Shown here: positions 8,891 to 17,944 of the stretch, one piece after another
Position numbering within the stretch: position 1 is the first letter of the stretch
Layout of the letters: every line of letters starts with the position of its first letter
Assembly: GCA_001970855.1 (NCBI GenBank)
Contig: LSSN01001676.1
Coordinates: 1-19,775, forward strand
Length of the DNA: 19,775 nucleotides
Direction: 5' to 3'
Origin: Smittium culicis
Taxonomy: Eukaryota; Kickxellomycota; Harpellomycetes; Harpellales; Legeriomycetaceae
Notes under the pieces: model-generated
Database searches by the model: none
Told to the model about the DNA's origin: nothing
Seen by the model: the letters and a program-made list of their open reading frames with translations, nothing else
Program-made: the position numbers and the translations under genes

Positions 8891-9292
8891 TAAATGAACT
8901 TTTTTTTAACTATTGGGTTTTTTTAGCTTAGTATTATTTTTTTTTTAATAAAATGAACCTTCAAGAATCCATTCGTTTATCAAAATGAAGGAGAGGGTTA
9001 GCATAGTTGTATTTACACCTTATTTTTGAAAATTAAAATAAATTGATACGATGTGTTAATTTGTAATTTTAACAAAAAACTAATGGGTATTAGGTTAAAA
9101 GGTAAACTGTTTAAATTTTAGGATTTGGGAAGAAAATATTAGATTATTATAAATACAAGATCAATTTAGTTATAAAGAAAAAAAAAATATGCACATCTTG
9201 AAAGTTAAAAAAATAAACTATGGAAAAAAAATAGAAAAGAATATGGTGGATATTTTAATATCCAAAATTTTTTTTTGAAAAAAAAAAAGGAG
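8891..9292. other. Convergent 3' flanks
   Basis: No gene seen. AATAAA at 8947-8952, after a T-rich stretch, may be the poly(A) signal of the AP endonuclease. The remainder is A-tract-rich DNA between two 3' ends. Confidence 0.45.
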
Positions 9293-10858
9293 CTAGGTAT
9301 ACAGATTTTTTTTTTTAATTAGGGATAGTTCAGCCTCAGCAGAAAAAAGTTCAGACAAGTTTTTCAAGTAGCGGTTAGAGATAATCTGGATTTCATCGTT
9401 GATAGATTCGAGGCGAAACCTTTTGTATCTGATTAAATCCAGCTTTGTATGTTTAGTAGGTTCTGTTGCTGGCGCAGTAGATATGCTTGAAATTGATGTA
9501 TGCTTGCTGCTATTGCTATTAACTCCAGGTATACCAGAAAGGTTTGAAGTTATGACTGAAGCTGCAGAGCTTGAAGAGGAAGGTCTTTTCTCAAATTTAG
9601 AATCTTTTTCTATTTGATGGGTGGGTGTCTTAGATATCGGTAGCGAGCATGGTAGCCTGGTAGAGCTATTTTGGTTAGATGGCGCAGTTTTGATGATGTT
9701 TTGAGGATTATTTATAGTATTAGATTCATTTGAAGTAGGAATTTTGTGGGAAGCAATGCTATCGGTACCCATTTCCGATAAATCTTTTGGAATATCAGGG
9801 ATATTATCTATACTTGTTTTTAATAGTAGATTACTCACTTGCAAACGTAGTTCATCTAATCTATCTTTTCTAACTTTGCAAGCAGACTTCAGTCTTTGTA
9901 TACGCATCACTAGTAGCTGGCAATTTAAGCTGTTTAGTGAAATATCACGGATATTAGTAATTGTATTATCAATCAGCTGAAGTGAGGTATTAATAGCGAT
10001 AGATTGAGAAGGTTCTGACATTACATCTGTTATTTTTTTAGAAACGTCATTACTGAGATCGCCATTGTCAAGGCTACTGCTGGATGTACTATTAAAGTTA
10101 TTTGTATAGTTGTTTAAGCTTTTAGTTTTTGTTATCTTATTGTTTATAATGTTTTTGCTGCTGTTATACTTTTTTAAAGTGTTTATGCTAATTCCAATGC
10201 TTTTACTATTAGTTTTATATTTGTTATTGGTATCACAGCTAGACTTAGTCGGCAATAAAATGGAATTAAAATCTCGGATTTTTTTTGAGGAACGACTTTT
10301 TTTACTCGAAGATAAATTCATTGAGCTATTTGAACTAAGAGAATTTAATTTTTCTGAGGCAGGGGAAGTCTTCTTGGTATCAGAGTTATTGCTAGCATTT
10401 TCAGCGCCAGGAATGATACCAGGCGAGTTATGAGATTTTTTAATTAGATTTGCGGGTGCTTGCTGCTGGACTTCGGATATAAATTCGAGCTGACTATCGA
10501 CGCATTTGTGGTCAATGGCAAGCTTCGGACTGTTGTATTTAGGGCTTAGAGTTATTTTATAACTTTCATTCGATTTTCGGTTTGGAAAATTCGGACTGCA
10601 GCTCACAGGAGTCGGGCTAATTATTTTGGGAGAAGGAATGATTATAGGAAATCGAATATTTGGTGAAGTTGAGCTGGAAACATTTCTATGTCTTTTAGGA
10701 ATTATATTATCTTCGCCAAAGAGTTTGAAGTGTTCAGAGTTTCGTATCGATATGTCGTCCAAGCCTATCAACAGGCTACGGTCGACGAAGTGAGGGGTGC
10801 TTAGTATTTCAAAGCTCGAGTCAAATTCTCTTGATCCTTTAGCTACTAGGGATTGCAT
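9293..10858 (-). CDS. Unrecognised Ser/Asn-rich protein with C-terminal coiled coils
   Basis: I do not recognise a family. The frame is 521 residues, single exon, beginning at the first ATG. Residues 60-170 are Ser/Pro-rich with many SP/TP dipeptides (for example at 65-66, 76-77, 81-84, 105-106, 110-111, 145-146), which are candidate proline-directed kinase sites. Residues 150-270 are Ser/Asn/Lys-rich and low complexity. Two helical, heptad-like segments lie at about 312-347 (containing LLVMRIQRLKSACKVR) and 472-517 (containing INDEIQIISNRYLKNLSELF), separated by another Ser-rich linker. This layout fits a cytoskeletal, spindle or trafficking adaptor, but nothing here proves that. The second coiled coil stops abruptly four residues before the stop. 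No membrane segment or signal peptide is visible. Its promoter region (10859-11400) is purine-rich on the plus strand, like that of CKS1. Confidence 0.85.
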   Translation of the reverse strand: MQSLVAKGSREFDSSFEILSTPHFVDRSLLIGLDDISIRNSEHFKLFGEDNIIPKRHRNVSSSTSPNIRFPIIIPSPKIISPTPVSCSPNFPNRKSNESYKITLSPKYNSPKLAIDHKCVDSQLEFISEVQQQAPANLIKKSHNSPGIIPGAENASNNSDTKKTSPASEKLNSLSSNSSMNLSSSKKSRSSKKIRDFNSILLPTKSSCDTNNKYKTNSKSIGISINTLKKYNSSKNIINNKITKTKSLNNYTNNFNSTSSSSLDNGDLSNDVSKKITDVMSEPSQSIAINTSLQLIDNTITNIRDISLNSLNCQLLVMRIQRLKSACKVRKDRLDELRLQVSNLLLKTSIDNIPDIPKDLSEMGTDSIASHKIPTSNESNTINNPQNIIKTAPSNQNSSTRLPCSLPISKTPTHQIEKDSKFEKRPSSSSSAASVITSNLSGIPGVNSNSSKHTSISSISTAPATEPTKHTKLDLIRYKRFRLESINDEIQIISNRYLKNLSELFSAEAELSLIKKKNLYT

Positions 10859-12345
10859 ATAAAAATTGTGATAATTAAGTTATAAGCAAAAGGAAAGTAA
10901 TAACTGAACATCAAGAATAAAGGACAATATTTCAGCAGAATATATTAACAGTAGCAAAGAGTAATAAAGTAAGAAGTTAGTGTAATGCAATCAATGATTT
11001 ATATTAATTACGTAATAGTTGCATAAGCTGAATTCACTATAATCTGAGACAGTTATGCTACTAATAATTACAAATGTGTGTATATTTGAATTTTATTTAT
11101 AGGTAGGCTTTTAAATATCATAAAGTAAATCTTCAATTCATCTATATATATATAACGGCTCGATATGAAAAAAGTTTTGTGGCTAGATATGAATTGATAT
11201 ACACGCTTAAAGGTGAAAGGTGGCTAAAAATGCAGGTAGAAAAAGAAAAGTGATGGGTATTGCTCTAAGAGTTTAGCTATTAGTAAATGGGATTTTTTTT
11301 AATAAAAAAGGTGAAGGGACGAGAGAAAAAAAAAAGTTTAAAAGGGACATTGAATAAAATTGAAATGAACTTTTCTTTATAATGGAAACATGAGAATATT
11401 GTTGGTTAATATAATAGCGTAATAAATTACATGGCTATTAATACCTTTCAATCTGAACCAAAAAAAAAATGAGCAGCTTTTTTATTATTAATATTCTTAT
11501 GCGAATTATTTACTTTCAATTCCATAAAGTTTTAATTATACCAATGTTTTATTAATTAGTCTTATTTAACAATAAATTGGATTTCCGAAAATCCATTAAC
11601 ATTTATTGCATAATATTAATTATATATAGAATTTGATACCAAAATCGCTTTAACGAGGAGAGTGGTGAATCGAAATATACAAGCGGAGGGGAAAGAGGGG
11701 AAAGTGCAGAGATAGGTGGTGGAAAGGATGGCGGAGTTGATTTAAGTAAACATTATTGCCATTTATAGACCTTAATTGTTTACAGCTACCAAAGAATAGC
11801 TTAAATGGCCCAGTCAATATTAAATTCAATTGTGTTTTAAATCACTAACAGATTTTTCCTGCACAATAATCTTCCTTTTATTACAACGTTGGAATACGCT
11901 AAACATACAAGGAATATTGAATATTTATTCAACTTTTAATTATTAAAAATATATGAAATTAATGATTTATTTTAAACTAGGATGTATTTGTGGATGGAAG
12001 GGGCGGGGGATTAAAGAAATAAGAAAAAAAAGGAATTTGATTCGTAGTTTTTAAAACATTTATAACAAAGTGACCCACAAATAATAATTATTTTTTTTAT
12101 TAAAGCTCGATTTATAACCTATATTTTCAATTGATATCACCTTAATATATCGACTTTTCTTAGTCATAGCGTTATTATACCAGAGATATATATAAACCTA
12201 ATAAACTTATCTACCAAAATAGGGTTTTGAGCAAGAAACTTTCAATCTGAATTTTTTAAATTTTTATTCAATAAAGGTTAGAAAATGAATTTTATACCAC
12301 ATTCACTAAACATTAAATAGTCAAATAAATCACTCTGTTTTTTTC
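10859..12345. other. AT-rich intergenic region with G-rich islands
   Basis: No gene supported. The part next to the 521-residue gene is purine-rich on the plus strand, as expected for its promoter. Isolated G-rich, C-poor islands occur at about 11655-11745 and 11995-12012 (a GGGGCGGGGG core at 12001-12010). An (AT) repeat lies near 11143-11153. Confidence 0.45.
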
Positions 12346-12693
12346 TCATCCCAAAATATATTTTTTTAAAAGCGCTCTTATTTCAGGAGGGCGATTATTT
12401 TGTACAAAAATTATATTTTTGTTTGGTTTCACATCGTATTGAATAATTATCTCCCTTTCAATTTGTTTTTGTTTTGCTTCCATTAACATATATATATAAG
12501 CGTTTTCATTAGTAAATGAAGATAGTGTGAATGTAAACGTATGTAATTTTGGCGAAATATTTCTTGGTATTTAAATTTTACAGATTCCGCTCGTGTAATT
12601 TTATTTCGTAAAGCCGAGAATAGCAGGCCTACTGAAAAAAAAAGTGTATTTTCTCATTTCGACGCAAAGTGCCTGGGAAGACTTACATTGCAT
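12346..12693 (-). CDS. Candidate 3-exon small gene, LYR/FMC1-like
   Basis: Predicted from splice signals rather than a long frame. Minus-strand exons 12693-12687 (ATG CAA T), 12631-12539 and 12476-12346 join in frame to 76 residues ending TGA. Intron 1 (12686-12632, 55 nt) has GTAAGT and a T9CAG acceptor. Intron 2 (12538-12477, 62 nt) has GTTTAC, a TACTAAT branch site about 35 nt before the end, and an AAG acceptor. The product runs LGLLFSALRNKI, then YQEIFRQNYIPKQ, then FVQNNRPPEIRALLKKY. The spacing of the Leu-rich start, the FRxN-type motif and the final FxxNxR...L..Y is reminiscent of LYR-motif mitochondrial assembly factors, especially fungal Fmc1 (ATP synthase assembly), but the LYR tripeptide itself is absent. 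The 7-nt first coding exon is unusual; an alternative exon 12741-12687 after an ATATAG acceptor would add 16 residues upstream of the Met. Gene plausible, family tentative. Confidence 0.4.
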
Positions 12694-14333
12694 CGACGCG
12701 CCACAATAAAGATTCTCACTTTCCCAAACAACAATTTTGGGCTATATTTCAAACTCCATTTGATTTTCGTTTTTTTTTCAAAGCTAGCTTATTTACTGGA
12801 AAAATACTTTTTGTTGTGAGTTTGTGGAGATTTCAAATTAGTCAAAACACTTGATTGAAAGTACCCTTTATGAGTTCAACTTGAGATTGGCAGATTAATA
12901 GCTCACTTGATAACCTTTCAATTACAATACAGAATAAAGATTCTAGCACTGGCCAATAATTAAAGACTCTTAACTTCAACCCCACTGCTTTCGTATCCAA
13001 TAATCAGCGGATCAAAAAATCCCCACAAAAATTTAGCCAATAGATATACGAGGGATTTTGAGAGCATTTATCCCAAAGGAATATAATAGTTAAGCCACAA
13101 TTAAAGGATCAACATGATTATAGATTAATCTAGAAATATATAGCGATATTCATTATAGTTTATTTTTAGCTTAATTTTTTAATTCCAAAAATAACTACAT
13201 CTCTGCTGTTTCAAAAAAAAAATTGATCGAGAAATTTCAAAATTAATACTTGGATTTACTATTATAAATATCTTTAACGATTAGTAAATATAAAAGCTGG
13301 ATATAATATATTTAAAATGAATGAAAAATTTGTAAAAAAAAAAATAGATAATTATCACAGAAAAATGATTCTTATACACGATTAAACTCAACCTCCCCCT
13401 TTCTCAATCAAACAAAATTCAATTTTTTGCTGACTAATGCAGAATAGAATTTCACGTTAATTGACAATACACCTTACAATTAATACTCTAGTCACAAGAT
13501 TTTTATTTTTTTTTATCATTCGATATTTTATCTATAAATCAATATTCAATTCAGATGGAAAAGTAATAAAAACATAAAAAAATTAATTAGAAGCTAAAAA
13601 AAATCCATAAATGTTTGCCTGAATGAATATGTTTCGCAATATAATTTCATAAATGAATATACTTTTTTAATATATTCGTAAAAAAAAATTTATACATAGA
13701 ATTTCAAAATTGTTAAAAGTTATCCATATCTTCATAATATTAGTCATTTAATAAATAATTGTAACAAATGTCAATAAAAATATTTGTGCGACTGTTAAAA
13801 TGATTTATAAAATGAATTTATACTTTTTTATTATTATGCAAAGTTTATGTAGAAAGAAATTATTCTAAAGGTTGGAAATATCAGTCTTCATAAATTTTAT
13901 CTGACTATCCTTATTCAAGAGTTCATTTTTTCATCTTGTTATTATTATTTTTAATATGTACACGTTTAACGTGCGTTATTATTATAAAACGAAATACCTA
14001 TTATACTATACATTTTAATATCGCTATTAGCAATTCGCAGCTTATATTGTGCTGCTAGAACAGCTAATTATATTAGTAGAAGAATAATTTTTTTAATGTA
14101 TGCTTTTCTAATATAACACTCTTTAATAATTTTTTAACTTTATGTTACATTTAACAGCTAACAAAATTGCAGCTATTTTTTTAAATTGTATATTAATCGG
14201 CATAGTTCAGAGTTAATAATCTTGTATTAATAACGTAGTTTGATTGCTTGATTTTATGATCTATCCAATAATATTCAATCCTTAAATTAGCTGACCAATT
14301 AAAGATATTAATAATTTAAGAGCGCTGGTGACA

Positions 14334-14410
14334 GTAAAGGTTAATAATTTCACTAATGTTGAAAAATAAAATATTCAAACACCATAGAGTACTAACCTCT
14401 GTATCTCCAG
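14334..14410 (+). other. Possible intron in a 5' leader or noncoding RNA
   Basis: GTAAAG at 14334 is a plausible donor. TACTAAC (the exact yeast branch consensus) at about 14390-14396 is followed 14 nt later by a pyrimidine-rich TCTGTATCTCCAG acceptor ending at 14410. The flanking DNA has no long open frame, so if real this would lie in a 5' leader (the nearest gene, uS8m, starts 740 nt downstream) or in a noncoding RNA. It could be chance in AT-rich DNA. Confidence 0.3.
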
Positions 14411-14422
14411 GGCGTAAATTAT

Positions 14423-14443
14423 AGGTTAATTAATTGTTAACCT
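14423..14443. repeat. Inverted repeat AGGTTAA-N7-TTAACCT
   Basis: Perfect 7-bp arms at 14423-14429 and 14437-14443 with a 7-nt spacer. The same AGGTTAA also occurs at 14338-14344 and 14834-14840, all within 820 nt upstream of uS8m. This could be a binding site for a dimeric regulator; regulatory role is inference. Confidence 0.4.
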
Positions 14444-15150
14444 TGATCTTGATTTGTCAATTGATAATCGTGATCCAATTAGCCAATTCGATGAAAAATA
14501 ATTAGTAAAGCATTAGCCAACAAATTCCAAATGGATGGAAGAAGAGCTAACTAATTAACGATGCTTGATGATTAGTGGTTTAAGATTTATAAAAAACAAA
14601 GTATCAAAATAAATGGCTACTAAAAGTGAATTGATCAAACTATTTCTTACTTATAAAAAAAATAAATTATAACTGCAGAAGAAAAGTAATTAAATCAGCT
14701 ATCTGATCAAATAGATGTTAGTTGGCCACTAATTTTAGAGTATTAATCACCCTCATAAATCACAGATTAACGATAAAAAAAAAGATATAATTATGTGAGC
14801 CAGTTAGTGCGCGAGAAGTAACTAAAAAAAAAAAGGTTAACTGTAGATCCCAAAATTTAAGCAATTTTGATGATTAAATAAGATATTTCAAGGGCAAATT
14901 AAACGACATTTATTGTTCAAGATCATCTTTGATTTAAATATATTTTGAACTACAAATCCTTAAATTCACTTAAAATCCATTCAAAATCTTCATCTGGAAT
15001 AATCGAACCAAACTGAATAACAAATAACTCGATTGCAAAACAGCAAACTGCAAGTAGCCGAAAGAAAATCGATCCAAATTTTATTTGCCCCCTAGAATTG
15101 CTCAAATTATTTTAATTTCGATAAGCTATTCAAAAAAAATCTAAATAATT

Positions 15151-15612
15151 ATGGTTGGTGTATATGATTTATGTGCTCGAGTCCAAAATGGCTTCCGTGC
15201 AAAAATCGCAAGAATAGCTGTTCCCGAAACAAATCTAAATCTGTCAGTTTCGCGTATCTTGTACCAACAAGGTTTCATTTATTCTGTTACCAGAGGTAAT
15301 CATCTTGGCCCAGATCCCAGCTATACTCCAACAACTAATTTAAATATTGCCGAAAGAAGACTTTGGCTAAATCTCAAATACTACAATGACAGTCCTGTAC
15401 TTACTAAGATGTCTTGCATTTCCAAGCCTTCCCGTAAAATCACATGCTCAGCTGACGAAATCATCAAAATCGTTAGCGGTGTCAGAGCTGGTATCGTTAA
15501 ACCTTTAAACCCTGGTGAAGTCATCATTGTTTCTACCTCTAGAGGTATTCTTGAAATTAACGACGCCGCAAAGCAAAATCTTGGCGGTATTTTGTTGGCT
15601 AGAGTCTCATAA
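15151..15612 (+). CDS. Mitochondrial small-subunit ribosomal protein uS8m
   Basis: A 153-residue uS8 of the fungal mitochondrial type (MRPS8), part of the mitoribosome small subunit, where it contacts the central domain of the small rRNA. It follows the family from end to end: an N-terminal DLCARVQNGFRAK block, LYQQGFIYSVTRG (38-50), GPDPSYTPTT (54-63), RRLWLNLKY (70-78), CISKPSRKI (90-98), a KPLNPGEVIIVSTSRGILE stretch (118-136) and the closing LGGILLARVS that corresponds to the bacterial GGE-type end. The start is the ATG directly before the conserved N-terminus, so there is no long cleavable presequence, as is common for this protein. Single exon. It must be nuclear-encoded here, since the code and context are nuclear. 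Confidence 0.95.
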   Translation: MVGVYDLCARVQNGFRAKIARIAVPETNLNLSVSRILYQQGFIYSVTRGNHLGPDPSYTPTTNLNIAERRLWLNLKYYNDSPVLTKMSCISKPSRKITCSADEIIKIVSGVRAGIVKPLNPGEVIIVSTSRGILEINDAAKQNLGGILLARVS

Positions 15613-15631
15613 TTGTTTCTTTAATTTTTTG

Positions 15632-15649
15632 CCCCTCCCCCTTCCCCCC
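15632..15649 (+). repeat. C-rich tract (C4-T-C5-TT-C6)
   Basis: Eighteen bases with only three T, 20 nt after the uS8m stop codon, in a region that otherwise has almost no C runs. The opposite strand has three G-runs of 6, 5 and 4, so G-quadruplex or i-motif formation is conceivable. Confidence 0.8.
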
Positions 15650-16553
15650 ATAATCACCGAAATTCCATTTCTTTTCTTTTTTATTAAAAGGATCCCTTTT
15701 CTTTCATTTTTCTTTGACTTGAATTTAAAAATTTATACAGTAGAATACATTTAATTAAAAATAAATTTTTTTCAAAATCTTTCTCTATTGCATCAGTATA
15801 TTTTCTTACAGGGTAATTTTAGTAATAACTACTACTTATTACTTGCTGAAGGTATTGGCTTACTTTCTAGCTTATTCGTTTTATGTCAGAATATCTATTT
15901 AGCTAATACCCTTTATTAGTCCACTATCTACACTAAATTTCAATAAGCAAAATTTTGATTATATTTATCGATTTTTTTAGCTGAAATAAAGATTTTTTAA
16001 AGCTACGTATGCTAACTCCCGAATCCCTTTGCATTATGCTTGTACTTTTCATGGCTTTAATACTTTGTAAAGTTTGATAATTTATAAATATCATAGCTAA
16101 TAGTCTAGATATTCTATTGATACTAAATTATCCAACACAAATCAATACTTCAAATTCCTTATGTATAAAAATGAAAAAAAAATTAAATCTTATTAAATAA
16201 TACTTATCATATAGATTCACACCTTAATTATTTAATTTTATATGCCCAAAATTTTTATCTTTAATTGTATCAGCTTGGCTGAGAAAAATTACAATATACC
16301 TAAATATAATAATGTATACTAATTAGACATTTTTAGGGCAATGTATAAAATTAAAATTTTTAGCTAGTTGGCTCTTTTTTATATTTTATTATAAGCTTGA
16401 TATTTCGTTAAAGAAATCCTTATCTACACTACATAACCGATACATAATTGATATAATAAAATTGAATGTTTTTTTTTAAAGATAAAAAAAATTATACAAC
16501 ATCTATTATAGGATCCCGGGCACTCCAATGCACAAAATTGTTAGCCTAAAACC

Positions 16554-16569
16554 ACTAAAAATTTTTAGT
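16554..16569. repeat. 16-bp perfect palindrome
   Basis: ACTAAAAATTTTTAGT is identical to its reverse complement. The A5/T5 centre is easy to obtain by chance in this DNA; only the outer ACT/AGT adds information. Confidence 0.7.
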
Positions 16570-16679
16570 CTTTAAAAATTTCATAGAAAACCACATTATT
16601 GACGAACCTTTTCATATTTGGCGATTATGAACAGATGATAAATAAACTTTTTTTATCAGGTGTTTAAACTATAATATTG

Positions 16680-17640
16680 ATGTAAATTAACTTTGATTTC
16701 AATTGGCTTAATTGAATTCAAACCACCCGCATTCTTGATATTTTTACGAGTAAATTATGTTTAAATTCAAAATATTAACATTTCCTTTACAAGCTTAAAA
16801 AATAACAGCATGTGCACATATTAAAAATCTCGTGTAAATACAATTGAAGGGATACATGGGTGATTAAATGGCGAAAAGTAAAAGTCCAGGGTTTATAAAT
16901 TAAATCAAACTGTAATTTTTATTTTGATAATTAGTTGTCAAATAGAAACTTCGTTATCAATCAACTGTTTTACTAAGTTTAACTATGCCGGAAATATTTT
17001 TAACCCTTTCCGGGCAAGTACTCTTAAACTTATTTAAAAATCATAATTGGATAAGCCAAATTATATTTATTTGTTATTGGATCTTTATAATTTATCAGCC
17101 AGTAATTTATTACTATTTTATATATATATATCATGCTGTCATTTGGTTGGATGATTTTGGTAGTTCAAAAAAGGCCAATCTCACCTAAAAAGGTTAAAGC
17201 AAATATAGCTCTTACTACACATTATTAATTAATAATTTCAATTTTAATGGGTTCAATCTAAATTTTGTGGGGAATAAATGATTTCTATCACATAAAGATA
17301 CTGTTATAAAATCTTCAGCAAGAGACACAACACGTAATAAAAAATTCTTAATTTTTTTTTTATTAGCCTTTACTGCTAATATATAAATTCGCGATATATC
17401 TGACTGCATTTTCAATTCTTGAGGCTAAGCTTTTTTAGTACATACTTATGTTCTAGATCAAAATCTGATTTATCATGCTTTTTTTTCGAAATTCGAGCTT
17501 ATTTTTTAGTTCTAGCTACTTTTTGAAAAATTTATAAAATTTAGCCATAAAAAAATTTTAAAATAATTATCTATTTCTTAGGTTGAAATTTATGTATTAA
17601 AAACTGCTCAAAAAACTGATATATATATTTAGTTTTATAG
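16680..17640 (-). pseudogene. Possible decayed coding region, family unknown
   Basis: On the minus strand a succession of short open pieces with protein-like composition follows one after another in changing frames. Examples in transcription order are YQFFEQFLIHKFQPKK (about 17620), MAKFYKFFKK (17548), KHDKSDFDLEHKYVLKKLS (17480), MQSDISRIYILAVKANKKK (17409), RVVSLAEDFITVSLCDRN (17330), DWPFLNYQNHPTK (17175), YWLINYKDPITNKYNLAYP (17100), STCPERVKNISGIVKLSKT (17015), MYPFNCIYTRFLICAHAV (16857) and YQECGWFEFN (16738). Several frame changes and in-frame stops separate them, which suggests an old inactivated gene or mobile-element remnant. No family recognised, and random open frames in AT-rich DNA are an alternative. 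Confidence 0.25.
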
Positions 17641-17944
17641 ATAAAAATTCTTGTTATTTCTATTTCATATTTTAAATTAATCCCTTAATTAATGCTTTAT
17701 TTTAAAAATAATATAAATTCACATTTTAAGAAATACAATTTTTAACTTATAAATAATATATAGATAATTTAATTTAAATGTTTTGAAGCACACTTAGTTC
17801 TAAAGAAGAATTAATACATTTTGTTAGAGATATTCGTCCTCGATTATTAAAGATTTAAATAATATAATTTAATCACTGTTAAATATACAAATTATAATCC
17901 TCAAACAATAATTATTCATATAAAATCAAGATAAATTTTTAGTA

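Larger units (their letters stand above)
12694..15150. other. Gene-poor AT-rich region upstream of uS8m
   Basis: No coding region supported over about 2.4 kb. It holds many A/T homopolymers. The last 900 nt before the ribosomal gene contain repeated CCAAT-like motifs (GACCAATT near 14293, TCCAATTAGCCAATT near 14474-14488), several AGGTTAA copies and a possible untranslated-region intron, listed separately. Confidence 0.45.
15613..17944. other. Gene-poor AT-rich region between uS8m and the repeat protein
   Basis: Begins with a C-rich tract at 15632-15649 and a possible poly(A) signal AATAAA at 15760-15765. A plus-strand open fragment (15745-15915, no start codon) and a series of minus-strand fragments at about 16680-17640 may be coding remnants. 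Two short ATG-initiated frames, 16985-17188 (plus, 67 residues, hydrophobic) and 17215-17409 (minus, 64 residues), fall inside this area and are not convincing intact genes. Confidence 0.45.

Noticed and set aside
12669..12854. 61-residue plus-strand frame
   Set aside because: Antisense to the candidate spliced gene and its upstream flank; Phe/Gln-rich with no recognisable features.
15745..15915. Open plus-strand frame containing NYYLLLAEGIGLLSSLF
   Set aside because: No start codon, directly downstream of the uS8m 3' UTR, strongly hydrophobic as expected from T-rich DNA; not enough to call a gene.
16501..16560. Locally GC-richer sequence (GGATCCCGGGCACTCC) considered as a tRNA end
   Set aside because: No matching acceptor stem, anticodon arm or B-box could be assembled on either strand.
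16985..17188. 67-residue hydrophobic plus-strand frame starting with ATG
   Set aside because: Tyr/Ile/Phe-rich composition expected from AT-rich DNA, and it overlaps better-looking minus-strand fragments; no family.
17425..17445. GTATGTACTAA...TTAG as an intron on the minus strand
   Set aside because: Only 21 nt long, below any workable spliceosomal intron; more likely part of the decayed region.
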